This document shows positions 1 through 5,998 of a stretch of 9,952 nucleotides of DNA, piece by piece. Position 1 is the stretch's first letter. Each line of letters starts with the position of its first letter. Both the position numbers and the translations under genes were made by a program. This stretch comes from an uncultured Brachyspira sp. (GTDB lineage Bacteria > Spirochaetota > Brachyspiria > Brachyspirales > Brachyspiraceae). The notes below the pieces were generated by a model. That model saw only the letters and a program-made list of their open reading frames with translations, was not told the origin of the DNA and ran no database searches. The stretch covers positions 1 to 9,952 of the forward strand of contig CAKVCG010000061.1 in assembly GCA_934725525.1 (NCBI GenBank), given 5' to 3'.

Positions 1-1
1 A

Positions 2-226
2 GGAGCGAGACGAAATAAAAATCATAATTATTTTATCGCCACAAATTCTATGTGCGAACTTTTATCGAAAAAATATAATTCTGTTGAAGAAGGAGTTTTT
101 GATATAATGAAAATTGATAATGTAGAAAACTCAATAAACGAATTAAAAAGATTGTCAGAAAATTACGAAGATAATACAACTGCATTGGGATTGATAAATC
201 TATTTTATGTCAACGACAAATATTAA
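2..226 (+). CDS. 3' end of an unrecognised protein gene (partial)
   Basis: An open frame enters from the left window edge and runs 74 codons to TAA at 224-226. The visible part is hydrophilic and looks helical, with Glu/Lys/Asn-rich stretches around SKKYNSVEEG and NSINELKRLSENYED, and it ends ...NLFYVNDKY. I recognise no family or catalytic motif. An internal ATG at 50 has no Shine-Dalgarno sequence before it, so the gene most likely begins outside the window. A second frame (from base 3, stop near 105) is also open over the first third, so a frameshift near base 50 cannot be excluded. The gene converges on the minus-strand lipoprotein gene. Confidence 0.5.
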   Translation, partial: GARRNKNHNYFIATNSMCELLSKKYNSVEEGVFDIMKIDNVENSINELKRLSENYEDNTTALGLINLFYVNDKY

Positions 227-282
227 TTCTTTTATTAAGAGAAAGTGAAAATTATCTTACTCTTTGCCATTATTCAATAAAA

Positions 283-314
283 AAACGGTTTATACAATTA
301 AGTATAAACCGTTT
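283..314 (-). terminator. Rho-independent terminator of the small lipoprotein gene
   Basis: A perfect 13-bp stem (283-295 with 302-314) closes a 6-nt loop. Read on the minus strand, the stem runs straight into a T-rich tract (complement of 277-285), as expected for a terminator of the lipoprotein gene ending at 364. On the plus strand no T-tract follows, so it is probably weak for the convergent gene ending at 226. Confidence 0.85.
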
Positions 315-363
315 CTTGAATGTGTGAAAAATTATATTTATATTATAATGTCAACTAATCTTA

Positions 364-774
364 TTATTTTTTAGCTATAGGCATAGAAACACTCACTCCT
401 CCGCCAATCTGCTCAAACGTTCCTTGAGTGTCGCTACTGAAAGTAAAAATTAATTCTCCACTAACGCCTTCCATAGTCACCGTAGCGGAATAATTTGTAT
501 CGCTCTTTTTTGTTATAGCGGATGAAGGAACTTGCATACCCTTAGCAGGTATCAATATGAACGAGCCGTCAGTATTTATGGTAATAAATTTAATTTCTGT
601 TCCAGTATTTTCTGGGTCGCCCCACCAATCTCCCGCATAATAGGAGAATGTTCTTTCCTCTTTCGTATCTCCGCTATTTGGGTCTTCGTTCGATTTACAG
701 CTTATAGATAAAGCCATAACTAAAGCTCCTACAACCATGTAGGTAAATAATTTTTTTGTTTTTAAAATATTCAT
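364..774 (-). CDS. Small putative lipoprotein
   Basis: This 136-residue protein has a lipoprotein signal peptide: basic start (MNILKTKK), hydrophobic stretch at about 9-22, and a lipobox LSIS-Cys with the lipidated Cys at 26. The mature part starts with a Ser/Asn/Asp/Lys-rich linker (KSNEDPNSGDTKEE), then about 95 residues with alternating polar and hydrophobic positions that look beta-rich and contain no further Cys. No known domain is recognised; it is probably membrane-anchored and perhaps surface-exposed. The start is set by AAAAGGAGA on the minus strand (complement of 783-791), about 9 nt before the ATG. It is monocistronic in appearance, with its own terminator and a leader of about 300 nt holding a 5-bp repeat, so expression may be phase-variable (inference). 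Confidence 0.8.
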   Translation of the reverse strand: MNILKTKKLFTYMVVGALVMALSISCKSNEDPNSGDTKEERTFSYYAGDWWGDPENTGTEIKFITINTDGSFILIPAKGMQVPSSAITKKSDTNYSATVTMEGVSGELIFTFSSDTQGTFEQIGGGVSVSMPIAKK

Positions 775-775
775 T

Positions 776-979
776 TTAAAAATCTCCTTTTGAATTTAAT
801 TTTTTTATAACTAAACAGAGATTCCTCTCTGATAAGCTATCAAACTTTTTAAGATACCCGCAAAGAGCGGACAATATATAAATTGATTTAATGAAAAGAT
901 TTTTGCAATAGAAAAGAGCGAAAAGTTTAAATGATTGGCGACATGACATGACATGACATGACATGACATGACATGACAT
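776..979 (-). other. Off-phase leader reading frame between the ACATG repeat and the lipoprotein gene
   Basis: On the minus strand an open frame leaves the repeat array as ...MSCRQSFKLFALFYC and continues to ...KKLNSKGDF, with TAA at 778-776. Only one base separates that stop from the lipoprotein ATG, and the lipoprotein Shine-Dalgarno lies inside its last codons. The only start codons in this frame are the ATGs that recur in the repeat, so it is not convincing as an independent gene. It would join the leader start at 1010 if the array had 11 or 8 units instead of 10. The segment FKLF..LFYC resembles the leader ORF before the glycosyltransferase at the other end of the window. Confidence 0.35.
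816..831 (-). promoter_or_regulatory. Small hairpin in the lipoprotein mRNA leader
   Basis: CAGAGA (816-821) and TCTCTG (826-831) form a perfect 6-bp stem with a 4-nt loop that reads GGAA in the RNA. It lies about 42 nt upstream of the lipoprotein ATG. A smaller GATA/TATC repeat (831-841) and a CCGC/GCGG stem (858-870) sit beside it, so the leader may be structured. The function is unknown. Confidence 0.3.
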
Positions 980-1010
980 GACATGACATGTTAACTGCGT
1001 TTTTAATCAT
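927..1010 (-). CDS. Putative 27-codon leader ORF spanning the pentanucleotide repeat
   Basis: On the minus strand, ATG at 1010-1008 follows GAGGA (complement of 1016-1020) with 5-nt spacing. The frame reads MIKNAVN, then three MSCHV units encoded by the repeat, then MSPII and TAA (929-927) just past the array. A perfect-consensus promoter lies upstream. With 10 repeat units the frame stops early. Adding one unit or losing two would shift translation into the frame that runs to 776, immediately before the lipoprotein gene. This suggests a translated leader that reads copy number (inference). No homology is recognised, and it could be untranslated. Confidence 0.4.
   Translation of the reverse strand: MIKNAVNMSCHVMSCHVMSCHVMSPII
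940..990. repeat. Pentanucleotide tandem repeat (ACATG)10
   Basis: Ten perfect head-to-tail copies of ACATG occupy 941-990, and the G at 940 extends the period by one base. On the minus strand the unit is CATGT, which gives Met-Ser-Cys-His-Val and no stop in any frame. On the plus strand every frame meets TGA. A perfect array of this length is expected to change copy number by replication slippage. It lies in the leader of the lipoprotein gene, about 165-215 nt before its ATG. Confidence 0.97.
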
Positions 1011-1087
1011 TTAAATCCTCGCTTTTAAAATTTCTTTTTTAGTTTTATTTAATCAATTTTTAAATTCAATCAAATAAATATTTTCAA

Positions 1088-1116
1088 ATTATACAATATT
1101 TAAAAAAATTTGTCAA
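1088..1116 (-). promoter_or_regulatory. Consensus sigma70-type promoter for the leader ORF and lipoprotein gene
   Basis: On the minus strand TTGACA (complement of 1111-1116) is followed after exactly 17 bp by TATAAT (complement of 1088-1093), a perfect match at both hexamers and the optimal spacer. Transcription would start near 1081, giving a leader of about 305 nt that contains the ORF start at 1010 and the ACATG array. The surroundings are AT-rich, but both exact hexamers at ideal spacing are unlikely by chance. Confidence 0.75.
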
Positions 1117-1140
1117 CTATTTTTTTTAACTTATGAACGA

Positions 1141-1373
1141 ATTGAAGCAATCCAAAATAATAAAATTTCTTTTCTAATAACGAGGGGGGCACTCTGTGCG
1201 CCGTTGGCAACCCCTTGCGTGCTTTTTATTATTGCTTCCTTCTGCAACTGCACACAATGGGCTTCCTTACAGGACGCAGAGCGACTGCCACATTGTTATT
1301 AGGATTATTAACTAATTCTGATTGGATTACTTCGCATTAAAAATGCTCATAATGACAAAGTCGGTCGAAGCAA
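1141..1373. repeat. Structured intergenic element with nested inverted repeats (candidate interspersed repeat)
   Basis: This stretch is much richer in G and C than the flanking intergenic DNA and has no convincing ORF. GAAGCAATCCAA (1144-1155) is the inverted copy, 11 of 12, of TTGGATTACTTC (1322-1333). Inside, CTAATAAC (1174-1181) pairs with GTTATTAG (1295-1302), and ACAATG (1254-1259) with CATTGT (1291-1296). The left half has a G-run and GCAC/GTGC, GTTG/CAAC and GGGG/CCCC pairings. The right end looks like a small branched structure: CTTC/GAAG (1330-1333, 1367-1370) encloses GCATT/AATGC and GAC/GTC hairpins. Read on the minus strand, the right end resembles the GTCATTGCGAG...GAAGCAATCC type of dispersed bacterial repeat. 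It could be a MITE-like repeat or a decayed mobile remnant. Confidence 0.5.
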
Positions 1374-1379
1374 AAAAAT

Positions 1380-1413
1380 AAAAAGCGCATCCCATAATTG
1401 AGATACGCTTTTT
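1380..1413 (-). terminator. Rho-independent terminator of tpx
   Basis: On the minus strand a stem of about 14 bp forms between the complements of 1400-1413 and 1380-1393, with a 6-nt loop, followed by a T-rich run (complement of 1371-1380). Positions that are G-U pairs in the minus-strand RNA become A-C mismatches on the plus strand, so the hairpin is adapted to terminate tpx. It starts about 45 nt past the tpx stop codon. Confidence 0.85.
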
Positions 1414-1457
1414 TAATTTCTTTTTAATTATCAAATTTATTTTCAAAATTCTTAATA

Positions 1458-1955
1458 TTATAAAAGAGATTTTGCAGCTTTTAACGCCGCTTCATAATCT
1501 GGTTCGTTTGTGATTTCTGGAACATATTGAACATATTTAACCGTATTGTCTTTATCCAATACGAATACGGCTCTTGTTAAGAGTTTCAATTCTTTTATAA
1601 GAGTTCCGAATTTTTTTCCAAAATCCCTTTCCGCATAATCGGACAATACTATATGCGAATTAGCGTTTGCGGCGGCGCACCATCTCGCTTGAGCGAAAGG
1701 CAAATCCAAAGAAACCGTTACAACTGTCACTCCGTTCAAATTAGCCGCTTCTTTATTGAATCTTTTAGTTTGCAAATCGCATACTGGCGTGTCCAAAGAT
1801 GGCACAGACGATATGATTTTTACGGTAGAACCAGCATCCGAAAGAGACCAAGCGCTTAAATCCGTTTTCGCTCCGGTAAAATTAGGGGCTTTCGCGCCTT
1901 CCGTTAAAGCCTCTCCTTCCAAATGAACTTCTCCGCCTTGAAATGTTATTTTCAT
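1458..1955 (-). CDS. tpx: Thiol peroxidase Tpx (atypical 2-Cys peroxiredoxin)
   Basis: Tpx reduces hydrogen peroxide and alkyl hydroperoxides and is recycled by thioredoxin in the cytoplasm. The product is 165 residues, the usual family length. The peroxidatic Cys59 lies in SLDTPVCD with Thr56 three residues before it. The resolving Cys93 lies in FAQARWC, the Tpx-specific position that forms the intramolecular disulfide, and the conserved active-site Arg is Arg128 in LLTRAVFVLD. The ATG at 1955 is chosen because an ideal GGAGG lies 8 nt before it. A longer version from a TTG at 1970 would have to translate through that ribosome binding site. The gene stands alone with its own promoter and terminator, and a Fur/PerR-like box at its start point suggests peroxide-responsive control (inference). 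Confidence 0.96.
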   Translation of the reverse strand: MKITFQGGEVHLEGEALTEGAKAPNFTGAKTDLSAWSLSDAGSTVKIISSVPSLDTPVCDLQTKRFNKEAANLNGVTVVTVSLDLPFAQARWCAAANANSHIVLSDYAERDFGKKFGTLIKELKLLTRAVFVLDKDNTVKYVQYVPEITNEPDYEAALKAAKSLL

Positions 1956-1963
1956 TTTTGTTT

Positions 1964-1968
1964 CCTCC
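1964..1968 (-). promoter_or_regulatory. Ribosome binding site that fixes the tpx start
   Basis: GGAGG on the minus strand (complement CCTCC at 1964-1968) is 8 nt before the ATG at 1955. It overlaps codons 1-3 of the alternative TTG-initiated reading, which argues for the shorter 165-residue protein. Confidence 0.85.
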
Positions 1969-1990
1969 AAAAATTAACTTAATTATTTAA

Positions 1991-2005
1991 TAATAATGAT
2001 TACTA
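1991..2005. promoter_or_regulatory. Fur/PerR-like operator at the tpx start point
   Basis: TAATAAT-G-ATTACTA is a 7-1-7 inverted repeat with 6 of 7 symmetric positions. It matches the known PerR box (TTATAAT-N-ATTATAA) at 11 of 14 arm positions. It covers the expected transcription start just downstream of the tpx -10 box, where a bound repressor would block the promoter. A perfect palindrome AATAATATATTATT (2005-2018) lies next to it over the -10. The region is very AT-rich, which raises the chance of accidental matches. Confidence 0.45.
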
Positions 2006-2034
2006 ATAATATATTATTTATAAAATAAAGTCAA
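2006..2034 (-). promoter_or_regulatory. tpx promoter
   Basis: On the minus strand TTGACT (complement of 2029-2034) and TATTAT (complement of 2006-2011) are 17 bp apart, each one base from consensus. The start point would be near 2000, giving a leader of about 45 nt to the tpx ATG. Confidence 0.65.
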
Positions 2035-2071
2035 TAAAGAATATCAAAATTAAGTTTGAATATTAAGAGAC

Positions 2072-2100
2072 TTGACAAATTATAAAAAATTACTTAAACT
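2072..2100 (+). promoter_or_regulatory. Possible promoter of the large lipoprotein gene
   Basis: A perfect TTGACA (2072-2077) is followed after 17 bp by TAAACT (2095-2100), which matches the -10 consensus at only 4 of 6. Initiation near 2107 would leave about 47 nt before the ATG at 2154. The promoter diverges from the tpx promoter, with the -35 boxes about 40 bp apart. Confidence 0.4.
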
Positions 2101-2153
2101 GAAAATTGACTAATAATTTTATTAGCTTTAAAGTGGATATTATTATAAACATT

Positions 2154-3827
2154 ATGAAATTATTTTTAATTTATCTATTAAGTATCATAACTATTTTCGG
2201 TTGTAAAAAAGTAAATATTTTAGCCCCAACCTATGTTCCGCCAGAAACTCAATTTAAAGTTTATACAAATTTATTTCCTTCCGAATTAGATATTAATCCG
2301 CAACTCGCAAAAGACGGCGAAGTGTTTGGAGGATTTAGAAAGAAATTCATATATAAAGGCGAATGGTATATATTGGCTGATTATAAATATATTTACGATA
2401 AAGCGAATAAAACTTTAACGACAAATGCAAGAAATGTCATTCTTAAAATAGAAAACGATGAAAAAATAACTATTTATCATGAAAATACCGATTCGCAGGC
2501 TTGGAATCATTTAGTTTATAATATGAATGTAATAGAAAGCGATAAAGTCATATACGAACCTTATACTTATTATAGTAATTATAATCTCAAAGGGATTAAG
2601 TTTCCTCATGGTTTTTATGATGGTGGCACTTTTTATTACGATAATAGAATTACCGTTAATGATATATTTTATTCTTCAAAAAATTTAATCAGATGGATTA
2701 CAAACGGAAGCTCAAGAAGTTTTTATCATAAATTACCCGACATTAAAGCCAATAATTGGCAGGGCGAATGGGGAATGTGTAAATTTACAATTATTCGCTT
2801 CAAAAAATATATATATGTTATAGGGTTGGAAGAGACTTTTGGCGAACAAAATCATAGATTTCTAAGAAAAACTAATTTACCTCCATGCGTAAGGAGTAAA
2901 GATAAGTATTATAGAATTTCTGAAAATAAGGATTATGGCGGAGCGGTTGGTTGGGAAGAATATCCAACTCCTTGGGGGAAACGAACAGCTTTAAATATAA
3001 AATATGATAGTAAAAAAATATACGCTACAGACGGATATATTTCAGGAAATGCACATGACCAAACAACAGGCGCTATTACTTGGACAAACTTTTCTACAAA
3101 TGTCATTGATAAATCCGTATATAGCACTACTGACGGGATAAATTGGAATATAGAAACCGACTTAAGAGCTTATAGTAATGCCCAATATGATGGTAGGGTG
3201 GCAAATTTTCCCAAAGATAAGAAAAGAACTAAAACTCCCGCAGAGCCAGTTTGGATTAAAGATAACGATAAAAATTTTTATTACAAATCCGCTAATACTA
3301 CTTTAACTCTTAATAGAAAAACTTATTATTTGCCTATTCCTCCCGCAAACGAAATAATGGAAGCGGCAAAAAGAGGCGAGACGAATTTTACAATAACCGA
3401 AAAACATATACTAAACGGCGGTTATAATCAATTTATGGTGTCGGATACAAGTCCGTATATTTCCGAATATGATTGGAAATTAATCGCTCCTTTGGAATAT
3501 ACGGGATATTCTATAATTTGGCAAATTGGAGATGCAAATATGCTTTTCAATATAAACGGAAAAATAATTCAATTAATGGATTATTCGAAAATAAATTATT
3601 TTCTTAATTCTACTTATTCGGATTATCTGCCCGTTATAAACGAATTAAAAAGCAAAGCGAGAAAGCAAAGACAATACGCTGAAAGATATAATAGCTATTA
3701 TGATTATTATCAAGCTATGTATTACGAAGCTCAAGCCGATATGATAACGGAGATTTTTAATAATATAGAATATATAATACCAGAACAAGCCATAACGCAT
3801 TATAAAATAGAGTTTATACCTCATTAA
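2154..3827 (+). CDS. Large putative lipoprotein with an Asp-box-like motif
   Basis: This 557-residue protein begins with a short signal peptide (MKLFLIYLLSIITIFG) and a lipobox Cys at 17, so it should be membrane-anchored. ATG 2154 is chosen because it places the signal peptide at the N-terminus; a TTG at 2106 in the same frame would add 16 residues before it. No strong Shine-Dalgarno is seen before either. The body is rich in Tyr, Asn, Lys and Trp and looks mostly beta. STTDGINW (324-331) fits the Asp-box pattern S-x-D-G-x-x-W, and SSKNLIRW (174-181) may be a degenerate copy, which hints at a beta-propeller. The C-terminus (about 495-530) is a Tyr/Gln/Ala-rich helical stretch. Function unknown; two Asp-box-like copies do not prove a sialidase-type fold. 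Confidence 0.75.
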   Translation: MKLFLIYLLSIITIFGCKKVNILAPTYVPPETQFKVYTNLFPSELDINPQLAKDGEVFGGFRKKFIYKGEWYILADYKYIYDKANKTLTTNARNVILKIENDEKITIYHENTDSQAWNHLVYNMNVIESDKVIYEPYTYYSNYNLKGIKFPHGFYDGGTFYYDNRITVNDIFYSSKNLIRWITNGSSRSFYHKLPDIKANNWQGEWGMCKFTIIRFKKYIYVIGLEETFGEQNHRFLRKTNLPPCVRSKDKYYRISENKDYGGAVGWEEYPTPWGKRTALNIKYDSKKIYATDGYISGNAHDQTTGAITWTNFSTNVIDKSVYSTTDGINWNIETDLRAYSNAQYDGRVANFPKDKKRTKTPAEPVWIKDNDKNFYYKSANTTLTLNRKTYYLPIPPANEIMEAAKRGETNFTITEKHILNGGYNQFMVSDTSPYISEYDWKLIAPLEYTGYSIIWQIGDANMLFNINGKIIQLMDYSKINYFLNSTYSDYLPVINELKSKARKQRQYAERYNSYYDYYQAMYYEAQADMITEIFNNIEYIIPEQAITHYKIEFIPH

Positions 3828-3873
3828 AAATTAAATTAAAATTAATAAAATAATTTTTTGTTATTATATTATA

Positions 3874-3902
3874 TTGATTTTTTAATTTATAAATTATATT
3901 AT
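3874..3902 (+). promoter_or_regulatory. Possible promoter before the barrel gene and cell-wall genes
   Basis: TTGATT (3874-3879) and TATTAT (3897-3902) are 17 bp apart, matching the consensus at 4 of 6 and 5 of 6. The leader to ATG 3964 would be about 55 nt. The intergenic region is almost pure A/T, so chance matches are likely. Confidence 0.3.
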
Positions 3903-3963
3903 ATAGTAGAATATTATGTTTATTTTTTATTATGTTTTTAAATTTATAAACCAAGTTATGTAA

Positions 3964-4884
3964 ATGAAATTAAAAAATTTTAATATTTTGAATATTATAG
4001 AGGCGTTTTTTTTATGCTTTAATTTAGTATATGCGAGTATAAATCCGCTTTTTAATATAAATCTGTCCGATATGCAAACATTTAATATTAATAATAAACC
4101 TTCTACAAATTTAGAATCTACAAATAGGATACATGAACTTTATATAGAACAAACGGCTTCGGGAGGTTATAATCCCGTTAAATTCAATGCCGAGACAAAA
4201 TTATATTATAGAATGTCTTTATATAAAGATAGAAACGGTTTTTTATGGGAAGGAAATAAAATGGAATTTGGAGTAGAAAATAATTTTTCATTATCTTCCG
4301 ATACGATAGGATTTTTTACCGATATAAGACCTTTATCTTTTTTTGGCATAAGAGCGTCAGCGTATTTTATAATAATGTATAACGCTATGAATTACGGTTA
4401 TGCGGGGTTCTATACAAATAAAGATATAGACTATTCGGCAAAAGCTTTATTCGATATGCAAAAATACGATTCGTTCGGTTTTATGTTTAATATCTCTCCT
4501 TATTTAGTTTTTAAATTGCCTAATTTTATAATTATAAATAATTTTAGTCTTAATTATATTTTTGCGGGAGATAAAGATTATTATTACGAACCGAGAACGG
4601 CTATCCTACATAAGCGGAGCGAATTTGAAATTATGGACGAAGTATTTATGCTAGCGAATATTAATCCCGTATATTTGGGAGGATATTACGATTTAACCTA
4701 TCTTCTTAATTCAAAGATAATGACTCATAAATTGGGTATTGTAGGAATAGTTTATTTTAATTTTTTACAAAACCGATTAAAATTTAATGTTCTTCTAACT
4801 GGAGGATTGCATATTGGACTTCCAAATTATAATAGCAGAACTTTTATAGAAGCTAAATTGGCTTTAGCCTATAAAATAATATAA
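3964..4884 (+). CDS. Putative outer-membrane beta-barrel protein
   Basis: This 306-residue protein has a predicted Sec signal peptide with a likely cut after Ala24 (NLVYA-SINP), although a Glu at 13 interrupts its hydrophobic core. There is no lipobox. The mature part is rich in aromatic residues and shows repeated amphipathic stretches with turns, such as NFSLSSDTIGFFTDIRP and GGLHIGLPNYNSRTFIEAK, ending in LALAYKII, as in transmembrane barrels. No named family is recognised. An in-frame TAA directly precedes ATG 3964, so translation cannot start further upstream. No Shine-Dalgarno is visible, suggesting weak or unusual initiation. The gene ends 19 nt before ftsW on the same strand and may share its transcript. 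Confidence 0.65.
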   Translation: MKLKNFNILNIIEAFFLCFNLVYASINPLFNINLSDMQTFNINNKPSTNLESTNRIHELYIEQTASGGYNPVKFNAETKLYYRMSLYKDRNGFLWEGNKMEFGVENNFSLSSDTIGFFTDIRPLSFFGIRASAYFIIMYNAMNYGYAGFYTNKDIDYSAKALFDMQKYDSFGFMFNISPYLVFKLPNFIIINNFSLNYIFAGDKDYYYEPRTAILHKRSEFEIMDEVFMLANINPVYLGGYYDLTYLLNSKIMTHKLGIVGIVYFNFLQNRLKFNVLLTGGLHIGLPNYNSRTFIEAKLALAYKII

Positions 4885-4903
4885 ATAATTTAATGGATTT
4901 TTT

Positions 4904-5998
4904 ATGATAAAGAAGAAATTGATACCCGATAAATATTTGCTTGTAATATATATAGCCTTATTAATAGCGGGACTTCTGGCGATTTATGGAGCGCAAATCG
5001 TCCATGAACCAAACGGACAATATTTTGAAAATCACTTGCATTTGCTTATATTTATGCTCGTTATAACGATTTTCATTTTAATACTTCCCGACTTTTTTAA
5101 TTTTCTTGATAAAATAGTGCCTTTATTATTGGTTGGGACTTTATTATTATTGATAGCCGTTTTAATATTCGGCATAACCGTTCCGGGTAGTTATGCAAAG
5201 AGATGGCTTTTAATCGCTTCGAGTTTTACTATTCAGCCTTCCGAAATAGCGAAGATAACGACTACAATATATTTGGCGAGCGTTTTAAGCAAAAAAGGAG
5301 AGAAACTTTTTGACTTAAAAAAAGGGTTGTTTCCGCCTCTTATAGTCCTGCTGCTTATTTCAGTTCTTATATTGGTAGAGCCAGACTCTGGAACGGCTTT
5401 ATTATTTGCAATGGTAGGCTTTTCAATATTTTCTTATGCGGGAATTCCGACTAAAAATTTAATAATATCCGCAATATTCCTTTTGCTATTATTTACTATT
5501 TTTATATTTAATGTTCCTTATATGAAAAGTAGAGTGAACGCTTATTTTGACCCGCAAAATCAATCGGAAGAGGATATATATCAGACAAGAAGGGCGAAAT
5601 TGGCTTTCAATTACGGCGGAATTTCTGGTATTCCAGATGAAAATATTCTGGAAGTAAGCACTCATTTGCCAGCCGCTTTAACCGATTTTATATTCGCGTC
5701 CGTTTCTCAAAGATACGGTTTAATCGGAGATGCGATAATACTTCTTTTGTTTTTTTCGTTTACGATAAGAGGATTTATAATATCGTCTCGGATTAAAGAT
5801 TTGTTTTTGAAAAATATTTCTTTCGGAATAACAATATTTATAAGTTTGCAGGCATATTTAAATATTATGGTGGCGACTCTTATGATTCCAACTACGGGAA
5901 TGCCTCTTCCGATAATAAGCTACGGGAGAAACGCTTTAGCCGTAAATATGATTATGTTTGCTATGCTATTAAAAATAACTCAAAGGAGAGAGGCATGA
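4904..5998 (+). CDS. ftsW: SEDS-family peptidoglycan polymerase FtsW
   Basis: FtsW polymerises lipid II into glycan strands at the division septum together with a class B penicillin-binding protein. The 364-residue product has about ten hydrophobic membrane segments. SEDS signatures are seen in order: AKRW (98-101) with QPSEIAK (from 111), EPDSGTA (159-165), HLPAALTDFIF with the conserved Asp261, and TGMPLPIISYG ending at Gly341. The usual YGGSS after this motif is replaced by YGRNA (340-344), and the usual Glu-rich IGEE after TDFIFA is SVSQ. RodA has the same fold; FtsW is preferred because murG and murC follow directly. Start: ATG 4904 with GGA at 4895-4897. The stop codon overlaps the murG start (ATGA), so the two are translationally coupled. 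Confidence 0.88.
   Translation: MIKKKLIPDKYLLVIYIALLIAGLLAIYGAQIVHEPNGQYFENHLHLLIFMLVITIFILILPDFFNFLDKIVPLLLVGTLLLLIAVLIFGITVPGSYAKRWLLIASSFTIQPSEIAKITTTIYLASVLSKKGEKLFDLKKGLFPPLIVLLLISVLILVEPDSGTALLFAMVGFSIFSYAGIPTKNLIISAIFLLLLFTIFIFNVPYMKSRVNAYFDPQNQSEEDIYQTRRAKLAFNYGGISGIPDENILEVSTHLPAALTDFIFASVSQRYGLIGDAIILLLFFSFTIRGFIISSRIKDLFLKNISFGITIFISLQAYLNIMVATLMIPTTGMPLPIISYGRNALAVNMIMFAMLLKITQRREA

Larger units (their letters stand above)
926..1015 (-). repeat. Inverted repeat that places the ACATG array in a loop
   Basis: Bases 926-936 (TTTAAATGATT) and 1005-1015 (AATCATTTAAA) are exact reverse complements, 11 bp each. Outside them, GCGA-containing A-rich arms (about 912-925 and 1016-1026) add imperfect pairing. 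In the minus-strand transcript the first arm contains the ATG of the leader ORF (1010-1008) and adjoins its GAGGA Shine-Dalgarno, so the hairpin would partly hide this start. The loop is mostly the pentanucleotide array, so its size changes with copy number. Confidence 0.6.

Noticed and set aside
776..979. Independent protein gene starting within the ACATG array
   Set aside because: Its only starts are repeat-derived ATGs without a Shine-Dalgarno; it is better seen as the off-phase continuation of the leader ORF.
940..990. CRISPR-like array
   Set aside because: The unit is 5 bp with no spacers; it is a simple tandem repeat. The same holds for 9624-9662.
1141..1373. tRNA or other known RNA gene in the GC-richer block
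   Set aside because: The end hairpins resemble a cloverleaf only loosely; there is no acceptor stem, T-loop or anticodon arm of proper size.
1653..1859. Plus-strand ORF inside tpx
   Set aside because: It is antisense to a clear tpx coding sequence, has no family resemblance or start signals, and is a shadow frame.
1956..1970. TTG start giving a 170-residue Tpx
   Set aside because: It would overlap the ideal GGAGG that serves the ATG at 1955.
2106..2153. TTG start for the large lipoprotein
   Set aside because: It would put 16 residues before a normal lipoprotein signal peptide, and has no ribosome binding site.
3838..3857. Terminator after the large lipoprotein gene
   Set aside because: AAAATTA/TAATTTT is an A/T-only 7-bp stem in nearly pure A/T DNA, too weak to call.
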